Source: Prochilodus magdalenae (taxonomy: Eukaryota; Chordata; Actinopteri; Characiformes; Prochilodontidae). From it: a DNA stretch of 64,000 nucleotides. Below are positions 1-12,005 of the stretch, piece after piece (position 1 is the first letter of the stretch; the number at the start of each line of letters is the position of its first letter). The stretch is taken from positions 1 to 64,000 of the forward strand of contig JAMWET010001328.1 in NCBI GenBank assembly GCA_024036415.1. The letters run 5' to 3'. The position numbers were made by a program, and so were the translations under genes. The notes under the pieces were generated by a model. It saw only the letters and a list, made by a program, of their open reading frames with translations, was not told the origin of the DNA and did no database searches.

Positions 1-434
1 TAATGTTGGGGGGAGAAAGAAGTAGATGAAGGTATTTAAAAAGATAAGTATAAAAGAAATGGAAGGCGGATGAAGAGATGTGTTAGTGAAAAAGTAATGA
101 AGAAATAACGTAGTTAGAATGGAAAAAGCATGGAAAAGGGTTTGAGAACAAAGTTTAAATTCGTGTTTCTCTGATGTGGAAAGTTAACAATGTACTGACT
201 CTGATGGGTATGTTTCAGATGACTTTACATAATGTAAGGTTTATTTATTAATTTTTAGTATTGATTTTTTTTTATTTGGGTCAATTTCAGGTCACTGTCC
301 ACTATTTTTCACAAACTTGAGAGGCCTCCTCCCTTTCCCTTTTCTGTTGCATATGTGATAGCAATAGTGCCCCATCATTCCCATACTCACACTGACCGAC
401 TCTAATCTGTCCGAGCACTCAATGATTGTCTGCT
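1..434. other. Intergenic, no feature recognised
   Basis: AT-rich sequence with no credible coding segment or repeat that I recognise. Confidence 0.5.
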
Positions 435-439
435 TCATG

Positions 440-720
440 TGGCAACTCTCCCCAAATTAGGGCAGTTCAGGGCTGAGGTATATGAACCAGCCTTGTCGCC
501 GTTGTCGATTCCTGACTGACAGTAACGACTGAGGTGCCCTTCGAGCAAGCACCTAACCCAAATTGCTCCCTGGGCGCTGTGGATAGTGGCTGCCCACATG
601 CGCCGGGTAATTGTGCTCACTGCCCCCTATTGTGTGTTTTCACCTAGTGAGTGTGTTTTGTGGGTGTTTCCCCTTCACGGATGGGTTTAATGCAGAGCTA
701 AATTTCCCCACTGTTTGGAT
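440..720. repeat. SINE-like dispersed fish repeat
   Basis: The stretch has the feel of a widespread teleost dispersed repeat: a segment reading cacctaacccaaattgctcc, then the cgctgtgg and ctgcccacatg segments, ending near atgggtttaatgcagagc. I recognise this pattern from memory, not from a search. Short open frames across it are not genes. Confidence 0.5.
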
Positions 721-3700
721 CATATAATGGATTTAATCTTAAATTTAAATAGTTCTCCCTATTCCATTTCACTAACTGGAGCTGTTAAGTCCATGACTAC
801 ACTTTCCAGATCCTGTCAGGCGATCACATAGACTCTCAACACATGGTGTCTTAACCAATCACAATCCACTTCCTCATATCCAGTCACCTGTAACTAAACT
901 GTTTTCACTTCTGTTCACTCATCTTAGCTACCCTTTTTGTGTTATTTGCTGATTTAACTTCCTGTTTTTTGGTTCTGAACACCTGTTTGTTGCCACGAGC
1001 CTTTGCCTTGAACCCATGTTTCGAAGTGTTGCTTTCTTCTGTTTTTGACCCTAGCTACCTCTGATTACCTCTCTGATCCGTTATTAAGCGTCTAGATTGG
1101 TTCTCAAAGCTATGTAAAATACGGTTTTCAACTAAAGTGTTTACACAACAAAGCTCAAGTTTAGGGACCAACAGTGCCCATTACAATTGCAGTTGAGTGA
1201 TTGCACTTTTGTCAAATTCTACTTCTCCTCACTACCTGCTAGACTTGTTTCCTGTTCTGTGTGCATGCTCGGAACACATGCGCTCTGTTACACATGCATA
1301 GCACTTGCTCTGTAAATGAGAAGTAAACCAAAATGCCTGATGCAGTGACTCTTCAGTAATGGGGCATTTCTGCAACAGGACAAGGGGAGGGTAAGGGGTT
1401 GAACACTGTCTGTGGCCATTGTTGTAAATGTGGTGTGTCTTGTGATACGTTCAAGACTCGACGTGCATCTTCTGATGATCTGATTTTAGAAAGTAGACAT
1501 GGTTGTTTTGGCTTGGGGTCAGCCATCTGCCCAGTTCTTTCATCACAGGTCTTGCCCAAGATACAGATCGAAGCAGTTGACGCAAGATCCTTAAGCAGAC
1601 AGTGACAGAAACCTCTTTTCACTCCATTTCTTGATGCGACATTTCAGCGCCTGGAGTGCGTCTCCCACGAGTATGCCAGCTTATGTGTTTCCAATTTTCC
1701 CCTCTTTCCACTTAAACTTACATCCTGCTTGCTGCAAGAACCTGCTGCACCATTTTACAGAGGCTGGAAATGGGAGAAATCGAAGAACGAAGCTGTCAAA
1801 CAAAGAAGCTGATCTCGAGCTTCGAGAGTTTGAAAAGGCATGATTGGGGTATGATAGGGGTTTTGGTCTGTCTTCTGATGTGAACAGGTGGGCAACACTT
1901 AAGGTATTTGATCACTGTTCTCATAGAACAGATAGAAAGCTTGTGATAGTAACTGGTCGCATCACAGCTGCAACAGGTGTGTTTCAGTGCTTCAGTACCC
2001 ATCATTTTAATGGAATCACCCCATCAGAAAGATGGTCTAAGCAGGCCTTTGGTACCTATCTTAAGAAATGGTTCTCTTCATCTGCGTTCCCCTTTTAGAT
2101 TTATACTGCTTTCATTGCTGGAGATGAAATGCTTACTACATGTGATAATTGCCTGTAGCCAAGCAGGGAAAACAAATCAAGGAACGTCCACTCTTGAACA
2201 AATATGTGGTTATAGAAATAAACCTTTTCCATGAAAACATTTACATTCAGGTTGCAAACATAAGGCCCTCTATTTATCACTCCCTATTGCAAGGAACACG
2301 CTAGTGACGTTCACATTAACACAACACCTGGAATAATAATAAATAAGCATTGGCCCTCGCTCCGCCCTGATTTTGAAGCATACAGCAACTGCGCACTTTA
2401 AGAAGAATGTATTAGGCATGCTTATGAATCATCCTGCTTGTAAAGGGAATCACGCCATCATGATAGTGCTGCGTAAGTAAAGCAGGGAGACACGGAGCAG
2501 GCCGAGACAGGCAGTAAAGCTGCAAGGGAAAGAAGCCCAAAGCTCCATGAGTCATCACAGGGGGGGAGTGTGGCCAATTTATTACCCTAACTGGAGTGTT
2601 TGTAGGTCTGCGAGTAAGGGAGCTGAGTCGAAAGCAAACGTCCCCGTGATTAAATCACCCATCCTTTTTTATCCCTGAAAGCACAATTCTTGTATATTAC
2701 CCCTTCATGAGGGCTGGACTGGCGGTAAGTAACTGCTGTGAACTGTAGAAAGTGACCGTTCCTAGTAAATCTGGGTTTCCGGGGTCGTTGGAAGCACCCT
2801 CTACTTTCCTCACCACTTTAGCTGTGTTTACTGAGGTAGTAGCTGGACTGTCTAACATCAGGCCCATGTATGATGCCACTGTAGGTAGCTCTGAGTATGC
2901 CCACTGAGTATCCATGCTGATGATGCTCATGGATGTGTGCACCCCTCGCTGCTATAAAGGGACACTGATTATACACACGGGAAGGGCTATGGGTAAGGTA
3001 GGTTGTTGGTTAGTCACCATGGAGTAAAAGTGCATGGCTCATGCTGACCTTCCCTGCTTTTTTCATGTGTTATTTTTCTGCTGGTGTTCATAAAGATGAG
3101 TACATGTAGAAGAAATCTTTTATTGCACTGGGGTGAATAAGATAATAGTTACGTCTAACTAGGGAATGTGAGGGGAACGCCAGGCTCTGCAGGATAGACA
3201 GAAATGGGCAAAGCACTGTTGGAGAGCCTGTGGTGCTGTTCAGCAACTACATGCTAGCGGTAGTCATTTTTTAAATAGTTTACACTATAAAAAGTAATGT
3301 TGTGCTCTAAACCACATCCGTGACTGTCCACTAAGTCTCTGAACCATATGTCTGAATTACATTAGTGAAGACCTGGAAGCAGGTCCTAAGGGTTTTACGC
3401 ATGTATTTACAAAAAATATCTAGGTGACTATTGACTTCTAGTGCTTTTTGCAATGTTAGCTGTCTAGCTGCAGTGATAAACTACTGAAGCAAATTTTACA
3501 TAAGAATATAATTTCCCTTTTAGCTGAACATTATTTTTTACTGTGTGTCCTTATGTCTTTCCTTGTGTTTTAGCATCTCCCTCTGTGAACGAACAGATCA
3601 GGAACAGATGCAATAGACGTGTGAGACTCATTGCCAAAAATTCCATAGATTTCATTTTTGTAGAGGACCTGTTATTTGAGTCTGTCAAATTTGCTGAATT

Positions 3701-4140
3701 ACATTATCTTGGGACTAAAATCAAAACACAATCAGATACCAGGAGGTGTGCAGTAAAGATGTTCCGATTTGGTTTAATTGAAGAGGGGGGGGGGTAGCAT
3801 CATTACTGAAGAATGTCTGTCACATTTGGCAGGTTTAATTAATAAAGAGTAGTAAGAATACACGTATCTCAGATCTGGGACATTAAAATCATCGGTCTAA
3901 GACTAAAAATCAAATCATCATAACACAATGTTTCAAGTACCTAAGAAGAGCTCATAGTGGACTTCAGGAAGCAGGGAGAAAGTGCACAGGGGCCCAGGTA
4001 CCAATCAATGGGGCCTCTGAAGAGGGAGAGTCAGCAGCTTCAAGTTCCAAGATATTCACATCACTCAGAGAAACAAGGAACTTACATGAACTAAACAGAC
4101 TACAGCATGTGTGCCTCTTGGTACATCAGAGGCAACCACC
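721..4140. other. Intergenic, no gene recognised
   Basis: About 3.4 kb without a recognisable exon, RNA gene or mobile element. Open frames are short, lack domain signatures and are not flanked by coherent splice sites. A run of 10 G at 3785-3794 is the only simple tract of note. Confidence 0.5.
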
Positions 4141-4144
4141 CGAT

Positions 4145-4557
4145 TATATATATATGGGTTATATGGTTAGGGGGGGTGTATATTATATATATTCGTTTGT
4201 CCAATGAAAAAACACATGTATCTCCACTTGTCCATTTTTACTTTTATGCATCTTTGTGAACATGTCAGTTAGTTGGCTGTTTACTACCAGAGTGAGAATT
4301 CTACACTGATGAATGGAGCAACAGAAATGGTTTAAAACTGTTTGGAAAGATGTCTGGTTCCATTGACTTACATTAAAGTTGAGGTTTTTGGCCTCTCCTG
4401 TAAAGTTGCCTTTTTGGAGATACTTGTTTTTCTTTGCACACCGCCGATTTATATATATATGTATATACAGAGAGAGCGCGAGAGACAGATCCACTGTATA
4501 TACCCTGCATCTCTATATATATATATCTTTATATATATATATATATTATATATATAT

Positions 4558-4611
<54 letters not shown>

Positions 4612-4915
4612 TTATATATTATATATTAATATAAGTATAAAGTTAAAAACGCTTTTTAGAATGTATATTGACCCAAGTTTTACAGCGCAGCCAATGGGAG
4701 AGCAGGTAGGCTTACCTGGTAGCTCCTGACTGTGCTAAGCAGTATGAATCAGATTTGGGAAGGAGGGAGGTCTGTGGTAACTGATCCGTGATCCACCGGC
4801 CGCCCCTATTACTATGATATATATGTACTGATATATATATATATATATAATATATTATATATATATATATAGTATATAATATATATATAATATATATATA
4901 TATATAGTATATATT
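4145..4915. repeat. (TA)n microsatellite cluster
   Basis: Several long alternating TA tracts (about 4512-4608 and 4819-4914), separated by about 200 bp of ordinary sequence. They produce Ile/Tyr-rich open frames that are artefacts of the repeat. Confidence 0.9.
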
Positions 4916-6620
4916 AAAACTTCTATTTGTATACCAACAGATCTATTCTGGGGCTGTGTGTTTAATAATGTGCATATTAATTGTGTAATGTATATTTGTG
5001 TTATTTAAGTATGGCTAGGGACTACGCAGCATTACACTGTGTAAACCGTGATCATGACAATAAACGTGTTGTTGATGTGATTAGATTCTGTGGTACTGGT
5101 GAAGGTATACTTCATGGAATCATTTCCTGTAATTTCATTTTTCCTCAGTTGTCTGGTTCGCTACAATCATGGCCACTGTAGAGCTAAATCAGACTTGTTC
5201 TAAGTTTGTCTGCAGAAGAAGCATTCCAGTGGCCGGCACGTCCCTCCGAATGACTTTGTTTGGGGGCAGTATATCAATTTAGCTATTGCAGAAGAAGTAT
5301 TTGAATTCCCTTTAAACAGAATCTTGCCAATGCTAAACAACTTACATCCTATTATTAACTGATTTTTCACATGAGCTTTTCAAAGCTTTGATTAGACATT
5401 CAAATTTCATTGGCTTTCATCATCCCTTCACCGTCTCCATCCGGTAAAAGGGAAATCACCATTAACTGAAATCACAGGTGGGGAAACTTGCATCACAGGC
5501 TCAATCTCTATTGGCTATTCCCTAATGTATCATGCACAAACGTAAGGTCTTTTATAAAAAACGGCTTTCTGCACACAAACAGTGTATTATAGATCTAAAT
5601 GTAAAGTGCCATTTATATTCAGTCATAGTCTGCACAGCGTTCTATCTAACGCTTAGAGAGCGACATTTGGAGCAGATGCTAGAAGCTGTAAGTTTCATTT
5701 AGGCCACACAGACTTACGTCATGCACTTTGCTGCAACAAAAAAACTTCCTTGTAGGTATTGCACTTATGAATCCTTGCCTTCCATCTCCTCTGTTCCTCT
5801 GTGTGCATTTAAAGGACGTTTCTACAGATGCTGGACTTTGATTGATTTCCGAGTCACTGACTGGAAGATGTAGGAGACGGGAATCGAAGAGGCAGCAATT
5901 AGAGCTATGAGATCCACTCATTGGATGATCACAGTTAATGGGATGGTGCTGTGAAAGGATGATGAAAATTCATTCCATTGTTGTTATTCATATTGGAATC
6001 TCAGTCAAACGTGTTTATGTAAGAAGTTTATTGATAACAGGATAATAGCTTTTATTAACAGCAATATCTGTTAAGCCCAGGAACAAGTGATAAAAGCCAG
6101 TTGGTAAACATTTTTGCTAGCATCGATTTATCCATCCTCATATCTCATGCTTGCATCTTTTCAGCACGTTTTAGAAAGCAGGCCTGGTGAGAATTATTAG
6201 CATCAGCATTTACTCATTACAAAGGGACCAGTTCAGCAAGGCATGTCGTGGACCCTGTTATATTGCCTCATAAGGACCTTTTTCACATTTTAACCAGACT
6301 AGAAACAGATCTGAGGCCTTAGCAGTCACTGACTGACCAATGGCACCATCAACAACAACAGCCAAGCTCTGTTGCTTATGAGGGTGGGTATATAACCGGG
6401 AGAGAGTCATTAGCATTAGCACCTGCTTATTTAGTGGGATTTGCACATGTGCCGCTAAAAGTGCCTTGAGCATGAAGCAGGTGTGAATCCCACCTTCAAA
6501 ATTTCTGAAATTTATTGACCAAATTTATTTGAGGCAAGCCCACTGCACATCAGAGTCAGTGTGTCGCCCAGGCATACCGATGCTATAGACTGTGTGAGCC
6601 ACGTTTTTATGACCGGCTGT
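4916..6620. other. Intergenic, no gene recognised
   Basis: No coding, RNA or repeat signature recognised over about 1.7 kb. Confidence 0.5.
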
Positions 6621-6639
6621 TAATCTTTAGTTTTCTAAT

Positions 6640-7260
6640 TGAAGATGTTCATGTTGAAAATGAATAATATGAATAATAGAAATTGTAAATATACACTCAT
6701 AGTCAAAACAATAGATGCAGCCAGTGTCAGTACCTTGGTAACAAAATGATGTCCTGTGATAATCCATCCCATGCATCTTGAATATTCTCACACAGTTCCT
6801 GCAGATTTTGTGCTGGGGTGGAGGTGAAGTGCCACCAGGCCTTCTGAACATATGATAAACTGTTCATCTTGGTGCTGACCATGATGCCTCCACACACGGA
6901 TTCATTGGTCATCTTTACCACGATGAAAGCGGGACTGAAGATGACCTGCTGTTATTCTGAGTCACTCCATGACAGTCTGGGACGACACCACTGCAGTCTT
7001 TGGCGATGTTGATGTGGTATTAAGAGCAGTGGTCGTAACGTTCTGTGTACATGTAGTCCTGTGTCATGCAGCCATTAGCCAGTAGTACTGAACTGAACAG
7101 GATGACATCACTGCAGGGCATCACTGCTCGCTGAATGTCTGCAATCGTGGCTGTTGGGTCAGTCAGGTACACCGATTAGGCCTGTCCATGGTTGCATCAC
7201 ATGCACGGCTGAGCGTGAAACTTACACACCAAGTTTCATTCCTGTCAGCTGATTCCTTCT
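6640..7260 (-). mobile_element. Mariner-like transposon remnant
   Basis: In reverse complement this aligns by eye with the segments at 16.9, 23.0 and 25.6 kb. Shared landmarks in reading order are gaatgaaacttggtg, caccaaagactgc or gccaaagactgc, gtcatggagtgactc, then cccgc near a GATGACC, and finally aggaactgtgtgagaatatt. The last part corresponds to the 26.3-kb segment. It is full of stops and so is a non-coding fossil. The Tc1/mariner assignment is inferred from the kind of sequence and from the transposase-like order of conserved blocks. No TIR or TA duplication could be fixed. Confidence 0.55.
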
Positions 7261-7427
7261 GGGTCCAACTGGAGACCTCTCTGGTGGAAACATGTAAGTG
7301 AATGCCTGAAGACGATGCATCTGATGATTGCAATAGTGTTAAACCGCCCTCAATCAGAACTGCAGTAAGACTTTGTGAAGAATGTGCCTTCTAAATATGA
7401 TCTAACCCCTGTATCATTTTAATGTTA

Positions 7428-7435
7428 GGTTGAGC
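7428..7435. repeat. Target-site duplication GGTTGAGC (left copy)
   Basis: This 8-bp sequence lies immediately outside the left terminus and is repeated exactly at 15025-15032 just outside the right terminus. An 8-bp duplication fits Merlin (8-9 bp) or hAT insertion. Confidence 0.9.
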
Positions 7436-8320
7436 GGTAACACTTTACAATAAGGGTACATTAATTAACAGTACTTGAGGCAGTAATAAGCATTAGTAAA
7501 CTGTTAAGTAATGTCATAATTGATCATTAACTAATGTTAAATAAGGCTTTATTAAGTGATTTGCAATCATTAGTATACGGTCAAATAATGTCTCAGTAAA
7601 TCATTACATAATTATTAATAAATGGTTAAGTACTGTTTTAATTGCTCATTAACTAATGATAGACACAGAAATGAAGTAAATTTTAGATTTGATTAAGTAA
7701 TTTATAACCATTAATAAATGTTAGGTAAAGTCTTAACTAGTCATTAACTAATCTTTAATAAATGATTAAGTGTTGTCTTAACAACTTATTTACTGCTGAT
7801 ACAAAACGACTGAAGACTATTTTTGCTTTTATTATAAGCCTTCATTGTTAAATGCTTAAATAATGTCTTTAATATCATTAACTAATTAAGAGTAATGATA
7901 GTTAATATTATTTTAGATATTAAGAAGTTTATTAATGTGCTAAACTCAACAAAGCTCAACAGTTAACAAGCCCTTCCTGAGGTGGCTATGTTAGAGCAGG
8001 AAAGAGATGATACACCAGAATCAGTTTTGGGAACTACTGATTTAAAACAATATCTGTCAACAATATCTTACTTACCATCCTCCAAGTTATGAAGTCTTGA
8101 TAAAGGCTGAGCTCTGTGGACAGACTCCATTGACTTCATGTAGACTTCACGTATTGTAAAGTCGCATGACCATATCTTATAAGTAGTGATATGTATGAGG
8201 GTACAAGAGTGTGTTTAATTAATATCAATTAATATATTTAAATTATGTATTTGTGCTTAATAGGCATTACTTAAACATTTATAACCCTTAATTACATGGA
8301 TTTGTTACCCTTATTGTAAA
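7436..8320 (+). repeat. Left inverted arm, unique part
   Basis: This arm pairs with the reverse complement of 14136-15024 over its whole length with few differences. The arm is very AT-rich and contains many ATTAACTAAT-like and TTAATAAA-like words. It is not coding. Confidence 0.92.
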
Positions 8321-9335
8321 GTGGAAACATATTTACCTTTAGTAACACTTTATAAACACACAGGAGGACACAGTAAACGTTAATCAATGTCAGTTAACCA
8401 TTAGTTAATATTAATAATATATATAATTCATGTATTTGTGCTTAATAAGCATTACTTAAACATTTATAACCCTTAATTACATGTATTTGTTACCCTTATT
8501 GTAAAGTGGAAACATATTTACCTTTAGTAACACTTTATAAACACACAGGAGGACACAGTAAACGTTAATCAATGTCAGTTAACCATTAGTTAATATTAAT
8601 AATATATATAATTCATGTATTTGTGCTTAATAAGCATTACTTAAACATTTATAACCCTTAATTACATGTATTTGTTACCCTTATTGTAAAGTGGAAACAT
8701 ATTTACCTTTAGTAACACTTTATAAACACACAGGAGGACACAGTAAACGTTAATCAATGTCAGTTAATCATTAGTTAATATTAATAATATATATAATTCA
8801 TGTATTTGTGCTTAATAAGCATTACTTAAACATTTATAACCCTTAATTACATGCATTTGTTACCCTTATTGTAAAGTGGAAACATATTTACCTTTAGTTA
8901 TACTTTATAAACACACAGGAGGACACAGTAAACGTTAATCAATGTCAGTTAACCATTAGTTAATATTAATAATATATATAATTCATGTATTTGTGCTTAA
9001 TAAGCGTTACTTAAACATTTATAACCCTTAATTACATGGATTTGTTACCCTTATTGTAAAGTGGAAACATATTTACCTTTAGTAACACTTTATAAACACA
9101 CAGGAGGACACAGTAAATGTTAATCAATGTCAGTTAACCATTAGTTAATATTAATAATATATATAATTCATGTATTTGTGCTTAATAAGCATTACTTAAA
9201 CATATATAACCCTTAATTACATGCATTTGTTACCCTTATTGTAAAGTGGAAACATATATACCTTTAGTAACACTTTATAAATGCACAAGAGCACACAGTT
9301 AAACATTATTAAATGTCAGTTAAGTATTAAAGTGC
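8321..9335 (+). repeat. 185-bp subterminal tandem array (left arm)
   Basis: The marker gtggaaacat recurs at 8321, 8506, 8691, 8876, 9061 and 9246, which is exactly 185 bp each time. There are five standard units plus a truncated inner variant from 9246. Each unit contains gttacccttattgtaaagtg, the inverted form of the element's terminal motif, so the terminus-like sequence is repeated inside the arm. Confidence 0.95.
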
Positions 9336-9899
9336 TACACAATTCTCATTCTAAATTTAAAAACCCTGAAATATTACTTTATTAATGGATAGGATTGCTA
9401 ACAAGATCTTACTCCAGATTCACAATTATCCACTGCTCGATTCTCATGCTATACCTTGATACGATGTAAAAAAAAACACATTAAAAATCTGATAACATAA
9501 TATGCTAAGCAAGCATTTGAAACACACCTTTATTGTGAAGTTGACCACATACCATTTTATTTTAACAATTACTGAATAAGTATTACCTAACTACTATTAA
9601 TCTGATACATCATCAGCAAGCCATTAGGCATCTGTGAAACATTGTGCATGGTTCACGGCGAAGCAGCTAATCGAAGTAAACTAGCTGTTATTGTTGTAAT
9701 AAATTCTGAATTAGCTATAAAGAAACCTTAGAACCCTAGGCTAGATATCACTGACAATACAAGATTTAGAATATTTTTTTACATGTTCTGCTTTTTAACA
9801 TTTATAATAACAAATAACAATAACAAACAAAATTGGGTCCTATTATCAAAATGACATAGCTGAACATAATTGAACTGAGAATGATAGGTGTATCACTTT
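9336..9899. other. Internal spacer of the Merlin-like element
   Basis: AT-rich sequence between the left array and the transposase pseudogene. It would contain the 3' UTR of the - strand gene, but no convincing poly(A) signal was chosen. Confidence 0.4.
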
Positions 9900-11160
9900 T
9901 TACAACGGGTACATTTTCAGAATGTCCTTCATGAGTCTCCCAAAAGGCCCGTCATTGTGGTGGTTTGCTAACCAATAAGTCCACTCAATTACAGAGAGAT
10001 GCTTTTTGCCCAAGAATCCCAAAGACCCACTTTCTTCTCCGCCACGTGTTTGTAAACCGTACTCGTCCATACTGAAAAACAAAAAAAATCCCTTTTTCAG
10101 ACCTCATTCTTGTGCAGAATTCTTTTACAAATGCTATTTCTGTCAAAAAGTTAGACTACATGTAATTTCACTGAAATATATTGACCATAAAATGTATACA
10201 TATGAAGCCTCCTTTTTACCATCACTCACACACTGTTTAATGTTTAGTACAAACTATTCTTAATATTTTTCTTAAATAATTTATTAAGCAACTAATTATG
10301 CTGCTGCTCTTTAGACAGTGAAGCAAATTGTATGACACAATTAACAGTACCTGCAACCCAGTTTCCAAAAAAGCTGGGATGCTGTACAAAATGTACATAG
10401 AAACAGAATATAACAATTTAGTAGAGCATAGGCATAATTTTGTTGCAAAGCTACAGGTCCTTTTAATATATTAAAATACAAAAATATATTAAAAACATTG
10501 TTTATTTTAAAAGATTCCAGAAAAAGTTTTCATGTGCAAAAAATCAGCAACAAATTATTTGCAATTTGCAATAACATCAACAAATTAATATATGCAGTGA
10601 CTTCCATTTTAGACAGACAGTATTTGTTCCATGTTAAATCACACCACTGGAATGGTAGGACGTTCCCTACCTTTTGCTTGTGGTGTTGGATGAGTTGCTT
10701 TAACCCTATGGCCAAAATATTCAATTGGTTAGGCTAATTAATTTAATACCTGTAAATAAATGTTATCCAAAAGAACAAGCTGGCCTTGGACCTCTCAAAC
10801 AATGACCCAGACCTCACAGACTTTCGTGTTGGTCTTCCTCTTTGCCTGTTCCGTCTACAGGTCCTGTATGACGTTAAACAAAGAAAAACACAATTGTAGT
10901 CACTCATTTTCTTCAAATCTACATTGGTACATATACTAAACACGGTCTTATCACTTAAAGCATTAACTAGAATATGGAACACAGACCATTCAAAATGATC
11001 TGCTTTGCTGGCAGGTGCGAGTTTCATTTTATGACGACACTTCTCACATTTCACTTTTTTTTGTCGCCTTTTTTGGAGCCATTTCACTAATTTCACTAAG
11101 TCCTCTTTGCAGTTGTTTTTCCTTGGAAGAGGGTCAGCAACTTTCCTCAACTTTCTTCAT
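9900..11160 (-). pseudogene. Merlin/IS1595-like transposase, internally deleted
   Basis: Three exon-like pieces are visible. Exon A (about 11150 to 10987) encodes a zinc-ribbon half with CEKC, followed by a short basic/hydrophobic run to FEW. Its donor splits a Trp codon that is completed in exon B. Exon B (10863-10750) continues with CRR and SVRSGSLFERSKASLFFWI, the block that follows the zinc ribbon in ISXO2/IS1595-type transposases. Exon C begins at 10071 after a good acceptor: one frame reads WRRRKWVFGILG, the WVFG segment typical of this fold, then hits a stop. A second frame continues to a C-terminus ending MKDILKMYPL and the stop at 9900. The part that should hold the first catalytic Asp is absent between exons B and C. 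The part with the second and third catalytic residues is missing within exon C. The copy therefore cannot encode an active enzyme. Family knowledge: Merlin is the eukaryotic relative of IS1016/IS1595. The assignment is by motif order only. Confidence 0.75.
10350..10480. mobile_element. Non-autonomous DNA-repeat fragment inside the transposase
   Basis: The sequence from acccagtttccaaaaaagct onward (about 10357), with the following gctgtacaaaatgt and aacagaat, resembles one end of a very common teleost MITE-like family, recognised from memory. No matching opposite end is visible, so it is a fragment. It sits where transposase exons with the first catalytic Asp would be expected. Confidence 0.45.
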
Positions 11161-11699
11161 GACACCTGTGCACATTTTAAATAGTGTCATTAGTACTGGA
11201 ACTGTTGCTCTTAAAGTCAGTAGTGTAGAATAAACATAGGTGGCAGGGGGATAAACAGTAGGTTACCTTTCAAGTTGTACTGGGCTGCTGTGGGGCAGGG
11301 GCGTGTCAGACCTCCTGCCTGAAATTCCTCAGAAGGCCACTTTTAGAGTCAGTCCTCGCAATCACACTGTTCAATCACACTGAAGGCGAGATGCATACAA
11401 ACACAACATGGAATTATGTTTTATGCTATTGTCTCAGTCTATAGTGTACTCCTGATGTGTAACATTACATAACTAAATCTGATACACAACATTGCAGACT
11501 GAACAAACTGATCTAGATACTGAAGAGAACAGAATGCTGGAGTGTTTGGAACATGGCTTTTTATAATGTTTATAACATATCTCTATGAATGCATAACTAA
11601 ACACCAATTGAGCCAAAGCAGCATATGTAGCAAAGCAAGCCGACAGCAAAATAAAAACATACATCTCATAACGTCATTTTGTAAAATGCGTACATAAAT

Positions 11700-12005
11700 A
11701 TAATAACAAATTCACAATACTTACAGATTAGATGAAGTATTTAGATTAATCTCTGTGTTCCTGTGCTCTGCTCTTCAGTGATGGGCTGACGCCTCTCAAA
11801 CTCCCGCGCATTCGTTTTTCTTCTTACACGCTGCCCAGTGTAGTCTAAGTGAGGCTAGCGCCCACAGCGACACCATGCGGCGGGAGATACGTAAGCTCAA
11901 CTGTAGCCAAAATGAGCCAGCAACCTCGAAAATTGCCGCGTCAAACTAGGCTGATCAACAAGAAGAAAAAAGACGAACAGCACAAAAAAATCTACCACTG
12001 AAAAT
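11700..12005. promoter_or_regulatory. Divergent promoter-like centre of the element
   Basis: This is the least AT-rich part of the element core, lying between the two genes that point away from each other. A - strand splice donor (GTAAGT, in reverse complement of 11715-11725) and a + strand donor (ATG then GTAAGT at about 12003-12011) mark short first exons on both sides. A shared bidirectional promoter is inferred from this arrangement. No TATA box was chosen. Confidence 0.5.

Noticed and set aside
4342..4729. Open frames rich in Tyr and Ile
   Set aside because: They are translations of TA microsatellites.
7436..9335. LTR of a retrotransposon
   Set aside because: The partner at 13.57-15.02 kb is inverted, not direct, and the duplication is 8 bp. 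It is a DNA transposon arm.
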